This document shows positions 38,175 through 47,266 of a stretch of DNA of 64,000 nt, one piece after another. Positions within the stretch are counted from its first letter, which is position 1. Each line of letters opens with the position of its first letter. The notes below the pieces were generated by a model. It saw nothing but the letters and a program-made list of their open reading frames with translations. It did no database searches and had not been told where the DNA came from. The stretch is from Oceanisphaera marina (GTDB lineage Bacteria; Pseudomonadota; Gammaproteobacteria; Enterobacterales; Aeromonadaceae): positions 1 to 64,000 of the forward strand of contig NZ_BMKE01000004.1 of the NCBI RefSeq assembly GCF_014643915.1. The letters run 5' to 3'. The position numbers were made by a program, and so were the translations under genes.

Positions 38175-41100
38175 TGTCTGTGGTGTTTCGGCGAAGCGTG
38201 AACTGGGCCTGGCTAAGCCTGGCCGCGACGGCAGTGTTGCTGGCGGTGCTGGTGACGCTGTTGCGCTTTGGCTCGCCCTGGCTGGCCAGCTGGCAACAAC
38301 AGTGGCTTGGGCAACTGCTTGATGAGCAGCAGTTTACCCTGGAGGTGGGACAGCTTGGTCTCAGCTGGCAGGATTATGGCCCGGTACTGGTGGTGGGCCA
38401 AGTAAGCCTGCATCAGGAAGATGCACCGGCTATTACCCTGCGGCGGGCTCTGGTGAATGTCCAGCTGTGGCAAAGCCTTCGCCAGTGGCGGCCGGTGTTG
38501 AACGAGCTGACGCTGGAAGGCCTGCGACTTCCCATTACTCTGGGGGCAAATGCCGACGCCAAATCGCAGGCCATCGACTGGAATGGCTTGCAGCATCTGG
38601 TGCTGGAAGGGGTTGAGCAGTTTTCTCTGCAAGACGCCTTGCTTACCGTCAGCAGCCCGGACAAAGACTTGTTCGAACTGCACCTTCCCGATTTACACTG
38701 GCAAAATGCCCCCGGCCTGCATCAGGGCCAGGGGCGGCTGGGCTTTGGCTCTGATGTCAGCCAGCAATTTCAGCTCAGCAGTCATTTTACCGGGCCACTG
38801 GATCGGCTGGATGGCAGTATTTATCTGCAGGCCGATGGCGTAGATGCATCCGAGGTACTCAGCCGGATTCGGCCTGACGATTCGGCAGTAAGCGCGAAGG
38901 TAAACTTCGAATTCTGGCTCGAATGGCAGCAGGGGCAACTGAGTGCCGGTGTGCTTGAGCTGGGTGAAAATCGCCTCGGTTGGGGCGAACAGCATCAGGT
39001 TGCCATCAAAGGGGGCCGCATTCAGTGGCAACCCACCTCGGCGGGCTGGCAATTGGCCAGCAGTAATATCGATATTAGTGTGGATGACGAAGCCTGGCCG
39101 AGTTGGCATGTGCAGCTGGACCGGCATCAGGATCGTCTACAGGGGTATCTCAACCGCCTTACCTTTACCGACCTGGCGTTATTGGCCCAGTGGGGTGAAA
39201 GCTTCTGGCCCGGTCCGGCCCGGCAACTGGCGGGCATAGCGCCACGCGGTGAGCTGACCGAGGTGTATTTTTCTGCCGACGCCAATGCAGACCATTGGCG
39301 CTGGCAGGGCGAGCTGCACGACATCAGCACCCAGGCCTTTGACTGGGCGCCGCAAACCCGGGGGCTGAATGGTCATTTCGTGGTGGCGGCAGACGGCGGA
39401 GAGCTGAATATTCAACAGCAAGAAGCTGTCGACTGGACCTTTGACGAGGCGTTTCGGGGGCCCTGGCCCATGCAGCGATTGTCTGCCGAGCTGCAATGGC
39501 AAAAACAAACCGAGGGATGGCTGCTGTGGAGCCGCGAGCTGGAGGTAGACACCCGGGATCTCACCTTGCAGGGCTGGTTCAGCCTGCTGCTGCCCCGGCA
39601 GGCGTCGCCTTTGCTCAGTGCCTCGGCGCGCGTAGATGTGCTGCGAGCAGAGCAAGCCTACAGTTATTTTCCCGAGCCGCTGATGGGGCCGTCCTTGGTG
39701 GACTATTTGCAAGGCGCCATCGTCGGCGGCCAGGCTAAAGGAGCCGAGGTGCTCTGGTATGGCCGGCTCAGAAATTTTCCCTATCACGACGGCAAGGGTA
39801 TTTTTCAGGCGCGGGTGCCATTGCGTCAGGCACAATTCCGTTTCGATCCCCATTGGCAGCCCTTGTCGGACTTAAGCCTGGATTTGCTGTTTGAAAACGA
39901 GGGCCTTTATATGCAGGGCAGCCAGGGCCGGCTAGGGGCGGTCAATGCCAGTGCCATCGATGCCCGTATCGTTCCGCTGAACGAAACCGCCAAGCTGGAG
40001 CTGAGTGCCGAGATCAGCGGTGAAGGCGAAGCGGTAACCGCCTATTTGCAGGACTCTCCACTGGCCAGCTCCGTGGGCATCACCCTGGAGCAGGTACAAG
40101 TAAGCGGCACGCTGGCTGCCCGTCTGGCCCTGAGCATTCCATTGCATGGGGGTGAGGTGGGGGTTGATGGACAGGTAGATTTTGCGCGTAACCAGGTGCG
40201 GGTCAAGCCCCTTGATTTACCGCTGCGTGAGGTGAGTGGTCGTTTGCTGTTTGACAAGCAGCAAACCCAGTTCAAGGATCTGCAGGCCCAGTGGAATGGA
40301 CAGCCATTGCGGCTGGATTACACTGGCCAGGATACAACAGAAGGTTATGAGGTAAAGCTGGGAATAAAGGGGCAGTTGCAGGCAGCAAAGCTGCACTCCT
40401 TGTCTTCGCCGTTAACGCAGTTATCCGGCACTGCCGACTGGCGTGGCCAGCTGGATTTGACCCTGCCTGACCAAGGCCCGCTGCACTACCGCTTTAGTGC
40501 GAACTCGGCGTTAACCGGACTCGGTAGCCGGTTGCCAGCGCCACTCGATAAACAAGCCGGACGTCGTCAGCCCAGCCAGTTAACGGTGACAGGCGGTGTT
40601 GAACAGGCACAGCTCGAGCTCAACCTGGGCGAACACATTCATGGTCAGGCCAGGCTGGCGTTTGCTGATTCGGGCGCTCGGGTGCAGCAGTTATGGCTGT
40701 CGGCCGGTGCCGGTGTGAATGCCGCCTTGCCCAGGGCGCCGCTGGATATCGCGGTGCGGGTACCGGATCTGCCACTGGATGACTGGTTGGCGTTACTGAG
40801 CAATCTGCAGGCGTCCTCGCCGGGTCATGACGGTGCTACGTCGGCCAAAAGCGGTATCAGCTGGCCCAGTCCGTATCGGGTGGCGGTACAGGCCAACCGG
40901 GCGCAGCTTTGGCAGCAGCCTTTGAATCAGCTTCAGTTATCCCTGACTCCCCAAAGCAAGGCTCGGCATCAGTTGCGCATTCAGGCCGAGCAGGCCGCCG
41001 GCCTGGTCAGCTTTGGCGGGGAACAGCCGTTGCAGGCCGACTTTACGCGCTTGTGGCTCGGCCAGGATTCAAAGACGGCCACATCCGCCGGCAGCAAGCC

Positions 41101-41965
41101 CTTTCCCGAGATAACAATAGAGCCCAGCCAGATACCGGCACTGCAGTTTCAGTGTGATGATTGTCGCTGGCAGCAGTTGGCACTGGGCAAGTTGTCATTC
41201 GAGTTGCAACCACAGCCAACAGAAAATGGCATACAGCTTGCCAACCTTGTTGTGGATGGCCCCTTGCTGCAGGCTCAGGCTCACGGCCAGTGGTTGCAGC
41301 AGCAAAGTGTTAACCTGAGTCGCCTGGAGTGGCAAAGCAGCAGTGGCTCTTTACAGCGGCTATGGCAGGCTCTGGGCAAAGAGTCGCCCTTTAGCGATAC
41401 CTCGGCTCAACTCGACGGTGAATTGCGCTGGCTGGACGTGCCCTGGCAGCCCGAGCTTGCCAGCATGAACGGATCTCTGGCGGTCGACACCGGGGCCGGC
41501 GTATTACGCGAAATCAACGACCGGGGAGCCGGCCTGCTTTCCGTGTTCAGTCTGGAGTCGGTATTGCGCCGCCTGCGGCTGGACTTTAGAGATGTATATG
41601 CCGAAGGTTTTTATTTTGATCGCATCAGTGCCAGTGGCGTGCTGCGCAATGGTGTGCTGCAAAATGATGACTTGTTACTGAAGGGGGCGGCGGGCGACTT
41701 GCGCGGCCAGGGTCAGGTCGACCTGGCTGCCGAACAACTCGATTATCAATTCGAGCTGACGCCCAATTTAACCGGTAATCTACCTGTGCTGGCGGCGTTT
41801 GCCGTGACGCCGGTGGCCGGACTGTACGTGCTGGCCTTGTCCAAGGTGCTGGGGCCGGTTGTGGATGTATTTACCCGCATTCGCTATCAGGTCAGCGGGC
41901 CGCTGGCACAACCCAGTTTGACCGAGCTGGGCCGGGACAAAAAACGGGTCTCGGTACCAGAATAA
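38174..41965 (+). CDS. yhdP: YhdP family protein (AsmA-like envelope protein)
   Basis: The 1263-residue protein is close in size to E. coli YhdP (1266). One membrane segment lies near the N-terminus (about 10-33); the rest is a long periplasmic beta-rich body, with the C-terminal GLLSVFSLESVLRRLRLDFRDVYAEGFYFDRISASG and PVAGLYVLALSKVLGPVVDVFTRIRYQVSGPLAQPSL. YhdP is one of the AsmA-like bridges that move phospholipids from inner to outer membrane. The GTG start at 38174 shares one base with the rng stop (TAGTG). The coupling rng-yhdP is the same as in E. coli. Confidence 0.92.
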   Translation: MSVVFRRSVNWAWLSLAATAVLLAVLVTLLRFGSPWLASWQQQWLGQLLDEQQFTLEVGQLGLSWQDYGPVLVVGQVSLHQEDAPAITLRRALVNVQLWQSLRQWRPVLNELTLEGLRLPITLGANADAKSQAIDWNGLQHLVLEGVEQFSLQDALLTVSSPDKDLFELHLPDLHWQNAPGLHQGQGRLGFGSDVSQQFQLSSHFTGPLDRLDGSIYLQADGVDASEVLSRIRPDDSAVSAKVNFEFWLEWQQGQLSAGVLELGENRLGWGEQHQVAIKGGRIQWQPTSAGWQLASSNIDISVDDEAWPSWHVQLDRHQDRLQGYLNRLTFTDLALLAQWGESFWPGPARQLAGIAPRGELTEVYFSADANADHWRWQGELHDISTQAFDWAPQTRGLNGHFVVAADGGELNIQQQEAVDWTFDEAFRGPWPMQRLSAELQWQKQTEGWLLWSRELEVDTRDLTLQGWFSLLLPRQASPLLSASARVDVLRAEQAYSYFPEPLMGPSLVDYLQGAIVGGQAKGAEVLWYGRLRNFPYHDGKGIFQARVPLRQAQFRFDPHWQPLSDLSLDLLFENEGLYMQGSQGRLGAVNASAIDARIVPLNETAKLELSAEISGEGEAVTAYLQDSPLASSVGITLEQVQVSGTLAARLALSIPLHGGEVGVDGQVDFARNQVRVKPLDLPLREVSGRLLFDKQQTQFKDLQAQWNGQPLRLDYTGQDTTEGYEVKLGIKGQLQAAKLHSLSSPLTQLSGTADWRGQLDLTLPDQGPLHYRFSANSALTGLGSRLPAPLDKQAGRRQPSQLTVTGGVEQAQLELNLGEHIHGQARLAFADSGARVQQLWLSAGAGVNAALPRAPLDIAVRVPDLPLDDWLALLSNLQASSPGHDGATSAKSGISWPSPYRVAVQANRAQLWQQPLNQLQLSLTPQSKARHQLRIQAEQAAGLVSFGGEQPLQADFTRLWLGQDSKTATSAGSKPFPEITIEPSQIPALQFQCDDCRWQQLALGKLSFELQPQPTENGIQLANLVVDGPLLQAQAHGQWLQQQSVNLSRLEWQSSSGSLQRLWQALGKESPFSDTSAQLDGELRWLDVPWQPELASMNGSLAVDTGAGVLREINDRGAGLLSVFSLESVLRRLRLDFRDVYAEGFYFDRISASGVLRNGVLQNDDLLLKGAAGDLRGQGQVDLAAEQLDYQFELTPNLTGNLPVLAAFAVTPVAGLYVLALSKVLGPVVDVFTRIRYQVSGPLAQPSLTELGRDKKRVSVPE

Positions 41966-42100
41966 ACTCGGCCTCGAGCGCTCTCACCACACTCAACATG
42001 GGTGGCTGTTTGCTGTAGGCTTCATATTGTATGTACCTAGCATTCAACTTTACCATGGTGATGGGCAAGGTGTGGAGACACCATAAACAAGGAGCAGACG

Positions 42101-42922
42101 ATGGAGTTGGTCGCGATACAGATTAATGCCGGATCCGATTGGGAGGCCAATCGATCCCGTCTGGCCAGCTTGTTGCAGCAATTACCTGCCCAGCGTCCGT
42201 TATTGGTGTTGTTACCCGAAAATAGCGTGGTATTCGGCAGCAAAAAAGCCATACAGCAAGCGGCTGAACCGCTGGGCGAAGGTCCGATTCAGGCTCAGTT
42301 CAGTCAGTGGGCGAAAGAGCTGGGCATCTGGCTGGTGGTTGGCTCCACGCCAACTCGCATCAAGGGCAGTGAACGCCTCCATGCCACCAGTCTGGTCTAT
42401 AACGAGCAGGGCGAGCTGGTCGGGCACTATCACAAGTTGCACCTGTTTGATGTGGATGTGGCCGATAACCAGGGACGATATCGAGAGTCCGACAGCTTTG
42501 CGCCCGGTGATGATCTTTGCGTGATAGACAGTCCCTTCGGGCGTTTGGGGTTGTCTATCTGTTATGATTTGCGTTTTCCCGAATTATATCGGGCGCTGCG
42601 GGCCAAGGGCGCCGATATCTTACTGGTGCCGGCCGCCTTTACCCGGGTCACCGGTCAGGCGCATTGGCTGCCCCTGCTGCAGGCCCGCGCCATTGAAAAC
42701 CAGTGTTATGTGCTGGCGGCTGGCCTGTATGGTGAGCAAGGAGAGCGGCAAACCTGGGGACATTCGGTGATTATCAGCCCCTGGGGAGAAGTCGAGCGCT
42801 GTTTGCCCAAGGGCGAAGGGCTGATAGTGGCGCCCATAGATACAGAGCGACTGGCCCTTATTCGTCGGCAAATGCCAGTGGCACAACATGCCCGCTTAAG
42901 CGCGGTTTGGAGAAATGAATGA
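42101..42922 (+). CDS. Nitrilase-superfamily carbon-nitrogen hydrolase (Nit1/Nit2-like)
   Basis: The 273-residue cytosolic enzyme has the Glu-Lys-Cys triad of the nitrilase superfamily: Glu in LLPENSVVF (near 42), Lys in [11 protein letters not shown] (near 110) and Cys154 in [13 protein letters not shown]. The [21 protein letters not shown] segment is typical of the Nit branch, in which deaminated glutathione amidase is the best-known activity; substrate here is inferred. AAGGAG lies seven bases before the ATG. It overlaps tldD by four bases. The yhdP-nitrilase-tldD order is common in Vibrio- and Aeromonas-like genomes, whereas E. coli lacks the middle gene. Confidence 0.88.
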   Translation: MELVAIQINAGSDWEANRSRLASLLQQLPAQRPLLVLLPENSVVFGSKKAIQQAAEPLGEGPIQAQFSQWAKELGIWLVVGSTPTRIKGSERLHATSLVYNEQGELVGHYHKLHLFDVDVADNQGRYRESDSFAPGDDLCVIDSPFGRLGLSICYDLRFPELYRALRAKGADILLVPAAFTRVTGQAHWLPLLQARAIENQCYVLAAGLYGEQGERQTWGHSVIISPWGEVERCLPKGEGLIVAPIDTERLALIRRQMPVAQHARLSAVWRNE

Positions 42923-44364
42923 GTATTGAACAAATTAACCGCAGTATTCTGGTGCCCAACGAACTGGATATGGCGTTGCTGGATGCGCAGCTGGCGCGAC
43001 TGAGCCGGCATCAGATTGATTTTGCCGATCTGTATTTTCAAAACAGCGTGCACGAGTCCTGGGTGCTGGAAGACGGCATCGTAAAAGACGGCAGCTACAA
43101 CATAGAGCAAGGTGTGGGCGTGCGCGCCGTCAGCGGTGAAAAAACCGGTTTTGCCTATTCCGATGAACTCACGGCCAGCTCGCTGGATCAGGCGGTGAGT
43201 GCCGCCCGGGGCATTGCACAAAAGGGCGGTGATGGTCGCTTTAAAATCGGCCAGGAGCGTCCCGTGACCAGCCGCTATATGGCGGTGAATCCGCGGGACA
43301 GCCTGACTCGCGAGCAAAAAATCGAGCTGTTACAGCAGATGGATGCCTTTGCCCGCAGCCTGGATCCGGCGGTGCATCAGGTGATTGCGTCTATTTCCGG
43401 TGTTTACGAAGAAATTATGGTGCTGGCTACCGATGGTACGCTGGCCACCGACCTGCGCCCATTGGTGCGTCTGAACTGCTCGGTACTGGTCGAGCGCAAG
43501 GGCCGTCGTGAACGTGGCGGCAGTGGTGGTGGTGGCCGAGTGGGCTACGAGTTTTTCCTGGAAGAAGTCGACGGCCAGCCCAGAGCCATGGGCTACGTAA
43601 AGGAAGCGGTACGCCAGGCGCTGGTGAATCTGGAGGCCATTGATGCCCCAGCAGGTACCATGCCGGTGGTACTGGGTGCCGGTTGGCCGGGGGTCTTGCT
43701 GCACGAAGCGGTAGGTCATGGGCTGGAAGGCGACTTCAACCGCAAGGGGTCGTCGGCCTATGCAGGGCGTATCGGTGAAAAAGTGGCGTCCAGCCTGTGT
43801 ACCATAGTGGATGACGGCACCCTGGACAATCGTCGCGGCTCCTTGTCCATAGACGATGAAGGCACGCCTACCGGCTACAATGTGCTGATCGAAAACGGCA
43901 TACTCAAAGGCTACATGCAGGACAAGCTGAATGCGCGATTGATGGGCATGGCGCCCACCGGTAACGGCCGTCGTGAGTCATACGCCCATCTGCCGATGCC
44001 GCGGATGACCAATACCTATATGCTGGCCGGAGAAGCCTCGCCGGAAGATATCATCAAGAGCGTGAAGAAGGGCATTTATGCCCCCAACTTCGGTGGTGGC
44101 CAGGTCGATATTACTTCGGGTCGATTCGTGTTTTCTGCTTCCGAAGCCTATCTGATTGAAGATGGCAAAATCACGGCACCCATCAAGGGCGCGACCCTGA
44201 TTGGTAACGGGCCAGAGGCCATGAGCCAGGTGTCCATGGTGGGTAACGACCTGGCCCTGGATGCCGGCGTGGGTGTATGTGGCAAAGACGGCCAGAGCGT
44301 ACCGGTCGGCGTTGGCCAGCCCACCCTGAAACTGGACCAGCTGACCGTGGGTGGTACACAATAA
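42919..44364 (+). CDS. tldD: Metalloprotease TldD
   Basis: The 481-residue protein is the catalytic half of the TldD/TldE heterodimer. The zinc motif HEAVGH spans residues 262-267, followed by [24 protein letters not shown]. The pair unfolds and cleaves peptides such as microcin B17 leader and CcdA. Its partner pmbA (tldE) lies 0.8 kb away on the same strand, with darP inserted on the opposite strand between them. It starts inside the stop of the nitrilase gene. Confidence 0.97.
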   Translation: MSIEQINRSILVPNELDMALLDAQLARLSRHQIDFADLYFQNSVHESWVLEDGIVKDGSYNIEQGVGVRAVSGEKTGFAYSDELTASSLDQAVSAARGIAQKGGDGRFKIGQERPVTSRYMAVNPRDSLTREQKIELLQQMDAFARSLDPAVHQVIASISGVYEEIMVLATDGTLATDLRPLVRLNCSVLVERKGRRERGGSGGGGRVGYEFFLEEVDGQPRAMGYVKEAVRQALVNLEAIDAPAGTMPVVLGAGWPGVLLHEAVGHGLEGDFNRKGSSAYAGRIGEKVASSLCTIVDDGTLDNRRGSLSIDDEGTPTGYNVLIENGILKGYMQDKLNARLMGMAPTGNGRRESYAHLPMPRMTNTYMLAGEASPEDIIKSVKKGIYAPNFGGGQVDITSGRFVFSASEAYLIEDGKITAPIKGATLIGNGPEAMSQVSMVGNDLALDAGVGVCGKDGQSVPVGVGQPTLKLDQLTVGGTQ

Positions 44365-44375
44365 GAGACAGCTGT

Positions 44376-44548
44376 CAGCGGTAAGCTTCAAGCTATCAGA
44401 AAAAGATCACTGCACTTTATGCTAGGGCGTTTCAGCAGCCAGATACAGAGTTAACTTTTTCTGGCGCTGAAATCAGCCCCCTCATTATCAAAAAAGGCAC
44501 CGCATCTACTGATGCGGTGCCTTTTCTTTAACTGACAGCTTACGGCTG
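44376..44548. repeat. Imperfect inverted repeat flanking the tldD/darP terminator
   Basis: CAGCGGTAAGCT (44376-44387) and AGCTTACGGCTG (44537-44548) are inverted repeats matching at 11 of 12 positions. They flank the terminator at 44490-44525 and give a nested palindrome across the convergent junction. Adjacent bases (GACAGCTGTCAG; CTGACAGC) extend the resemblance. Sequences of this GACAGCT / TAAGCTT type often occur as dispersed intergenic repeats, but I cannot test copy number here. Confidence 0.5.
44490..44525. terminator. Bidirectional terminator between tldD and darP
   Basis: AAAAAAGGCACCGCATC / GATGCGGTGCCTTTT inverted repeat with a TACT loop; tracts of A and T on both sides serve the two convergent genes. 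Confidence 0.92.
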
Positions 44549-44560
44549 ACCGCTGTTTTT

Positions 44561-45085
44561 TTATTCTTCTTCAATATTCGTTTTCAGATACTGAAACAAC
44601 TCGCGGTAGGCGGCGGGTGGCAGGCCGGCGGCCAGCTCCTTGCGGCCGGTGCGAGCCAGCTGGCGCAGTTTTTGCCGATCCAGATGACGGTGCTCGAACA
44701 TCAGCGCATTCACGCCTTTATCACCTTCCTTGATCAGGCGGTCACGCCACTGTTCCAGCTTGTGGAACTTGGCGTTGGCCACGGCGCTTTTATGCTCGAA
44801 GCCGGCCAGTGCCTTTTGAATGTCGGTCACGTCCCGGGTGCGCATCAGTTTGCCGATATAGGCCATGTGGCGGCGCAGACCTTCCCGCTTGTTATGAAGT
44901 TTGTGTGCCAGATCAATGGCTTCCTGCAAATCTTCATCAAGAGGAACCTTGGCCAGTTCATGGGGCTGAAGCTTGACCAGTGTCTCGCCCAGCTTCTGCA
45001 GGGCGCGACTGTCACGCTTCATTTCACTTTTACTGACCCACTCTATTTCATCGTCTTGCTCTGGGGCATCGTCATGGTGGCGCAT
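44561..45085 (-). CDS. darP: Ribosome biogenesis factor DarP (YjgA)
   Basis: The 174-residue, highly charged helical protein matches E. coli YjgA/DarP: EIEWVSKSEMKRDSRALQKLGE, a KVPLDEDLQEAIDLA segment, and the end AAYRELFQYLKTNIEE. DarP promotes late 50S subunit assembly. ATG 45085 follows a purine-rich site (GACGGAAAAG); a longer in-frame start at 45136 adds residues with no family match. It lies between tldD and pmbA on the opposite strand. Confidence 0.92.
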   Translation of the reverse strand: MRHHDDAPEQDDEIEWVSKSEMKRDSRALQKLGETLVKLQPHELAKVPLDEDLQEAIDLAHKLHNKREGLRRHMAYIGKLMRTRDVTDIQKALAGFEHKSAVANAKFHKLEQWRDRLIKEGDKGVNALMFEHRHLDRQKLRQLARTGRKELAAGLPPAAYRELFQYLKTNIEEE

Positions 45086-45188
45086 AGCTTTTCCGTCTTT
45101 ATTAAGAATTACATATATATTAACAGCTTCTCCCAAGGCGCGCAGGGGTCTGTTATGCTAACTGCAAACTGAGCCAGCGATATTAATC

Positions 45189-46529
45189 ATGACCCCAGCA
45201 GATATTCAAAACGAACAGCGCCAGCTAGAGCTGGCAGTAGAACAGGCACTCGCCAGCGCCAAGCGCCTGGGTGCCGACACCGCCGAGGTGTCGATCAGCA
45301 AACAAACCGGCTTGTCGGTGAATACCCGCAACGGCGAGCTGGAAAATATCGAGTTCAATAAAGACGGTGCACTGGGCATCGCAGTCTATCGGGATGGCCG
45401 TAAAGGTTCGGCCTCTACTTCCGATTTACGGCCCGACGCCATCGCCCGTACCGTGGCGGCGGCGATGGACATTTCGCGCTATACCACCGAAGACCCGTTT
45501 TCCGGTTTGGCGCCTGCCGAGTCATTGGCCTGGGATGCCCCCGAGCTGGAGCTGTGTTTTCCTCATCCTCTTGAGCCCGCCGATGGCATCGAGCTGGCCT
45601 TGCGCTGTGAACAGCAGGCGCTGGGCCGCGATCCGCGCATCAAGCAGTCGGACGGCGCCAGTTTCTCGACCAATCTTGGCATCAAGGTCTACGGCAACAG
45701 CCACGGCTTTATCAAAGGCTATGCCGGCAGCCGCTTTGGCATGAGCTGTGTCTTGATCGGTGAGCAAGACGGCGATATGCAGCGTGAGTATGGCTATACC
45801 TCGGCGCGTAGCTTCGACGACCTCTGGACGCCAGAGCAAGTTGCCGATGAAGCGGTCAGCTGCACCCTGGGCCGCCTGGGTGGGCGCAAAATAGGTACTA
45901 CTCGCGCGCCTGTGCTGTTTCATCCCGACGTAGCCGCCAGCCTGTTCGGTCATCTGGTGATGGGCATCAGCGGCGGCAACCTGTATCGGCAGTCATCCTT
46001 TTTGCTCGATACCCTTGGGGAACGCATTTTCCCCGACTGGTTCGATATTCACGAGCAACCGCACCTGCACAAAGGGCTGGCCAGCTCGCCGTTCGATAAC
46101 GAAGGCGTGCGCACCATAGACAGGCGCATTATCGAGCAGGGGCGGCTGCAAACCTATTTGCTGACCAGCTATGCGGCGCGCAAGATGAATATGGAACTCA
46201 CCGGCCATGCGGGCGGCATTCATAACTGGACCATCGCCAACACCGGTCAGAGCCATGAGCAACTATTGAAAATGATGGGCACCGGCCTGCTGGTGACCGA
46301 AATGATGGGCCAGGGCGTCAATATCGTGACCGGTGACTACTCACGGGGCGCGGCCGGCTTTTGGGTCGAGAACGGCGAGATTGCCTATCCGGTGGAAGAG
46401 ATCACCATTGCCGGTAATCTGAAAGACATGTTTGCCGGTATTCAGGCGGTGGGTACCGATGTTGAAACCCGCTCCAGCCTGCAAACCGGCTCTGTGTTGA
46501 TCGATGAAATGAAAATCGGCGGACAGTAA
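45189..46529 (+). CDS. pmbA: Metalloprotease subunit PmbA/TldE
   Basis: The 446-residue protein is the non-catalytic partner of TldD and lacks HExxxH. It is close to E. coli PmbA (450). Conserved segments include VSISKQTGLSVNTRNGELENIEFNKD, GISGGNLYRQSSFLLD and NIVTGDYSRGAAGFWVENGEIAYPVEEITIAGNL. The C-terminus is followed within 15 bases by the heptad repeat element. Its start lies 104 bases from divergent darP. Confidence 0.96.
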   Translation: MTPADIQNEQRQLELAVEQALASAKRLGADTAEVSISKQTGLSVNTRNGELENIEFNKDGALGIAVYRDGRKGSASTSDLRPDAIARTVAAAMDISRYTTEDPFSGLAPAESLAWDAPELELCFPHPLEPADGIELALRCEQQALGRDPRIKQSDGASFSTNLGIKVYGNSHGFIKGYAGSRFGMSCVLIGEQDGDMQREYGYTSARSFDDLWTPEQVADEAVSCTLGRLGGRKIGTTRAPVLFHPDVAASLFGHLVMGISGGNLYRQSSFLLDTLGERIFPDWFDIHEQPHLHKGLASSPFDNEGVRTIDRRIIEQGRLQTYLLTSYAARKMNMELTGHAGGIHNWTIANTGQSHEQLLKMMGTGLLVTEMMGQGVNIVTGDYSRGAAGFWVENGEIAYPVEEITIAGNLKDMFAGIQAVGTDVETRSSLQTGSVLIDEMKIGGQ

Positions 46530-46541
46530 CTGCAGAGAATT

Positions 46542-47264
46542 GGGACTGGGGACTGGTGATTAGGGATTAGCTACGTTTATCGCCAATCTACTATTCCCTA
46601 TTCCCTATTCCCTATTCCCTATTCCCTATTCCCTATTCCCTATTCCCTATTCCCTATTCCCTATTCCCTATTCCCTATTCCCTATTCCCTATTCCCTATT
46701 CCCTATTCCCTATTCCCTATTCCCTATTCCCTATTCCCTATTCCCTATTCCCTATTCCCTATTCCCTATTCCCTATTCCCTATTCCCTATTCCCTATTCC
46801 CTATTCCCTATTCCCTATTCCCTATTCCCTATTCCCTATTCCCTATTCCCTATTCCCTATTCCCTATTCCCTATTCCCTATTCCCTATTCCCTATTCCCT
46901 ATTCCCTATTCCCTATTCCCTATTCCCTATTCCCTATTCCCTATTCCCTATTCCCTATTCCCTATTCCCTATTCCCTATTCCCTATTCCCTATTCCCTAT
47001 TCCCTATTCCCTATTCCCTATTCCCTATTCCCTATTCCCTATTCCCTATTCCCTATTCCCTATTCCCTATTCCCTATTCCCTATTCCCTATTCCCTATTC
47101 CCTATTCCCTATTCCCTATTCCCTATTCCCTATTCCCTATTCCCTATTCCCTATTCCCTATTCCCTATTCCCTATTCCCTATTCCCTATTCCCTATTCCC
47201 TATTCCCTATTCCCTATTCCCTATTCCCTATTCCCTATTCCCTATTCCCTATTCCCTATTCCCT
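46542..47264. repeat. Two-armed heptad element with a ~96-copy CTATTCC tandem array
   Basis: A short left arm of four G-rich heptads (GGGACTG, GGGACTG, GTGATTA, GGGATTA; 46542-46569) faces a long right arm of CTATTCC repeated without visible interruption from 46591 to 47264 (674 bases, about 96 copies). Read on the minus strand the long arm is GGGAATA repeated, similar to the left-arm heptads, so the two arms are inverted. Regular G triplets with 4-base loops could form G-quadruplexes on the minus strand. It lies between the 3' ends of convergent pmbA and mgtE, ending two bases before the mgtE stop codon. Assembled length may be underestimated. Confidence 0.97.
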
Positions 47265-47266
47265 GG

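Noticed and set aside
46591-47264. CRISPR array
   Set aside because: The repeat is 7 bases with no spacers and no cas genes nearby; it is a simple tandem repeat.
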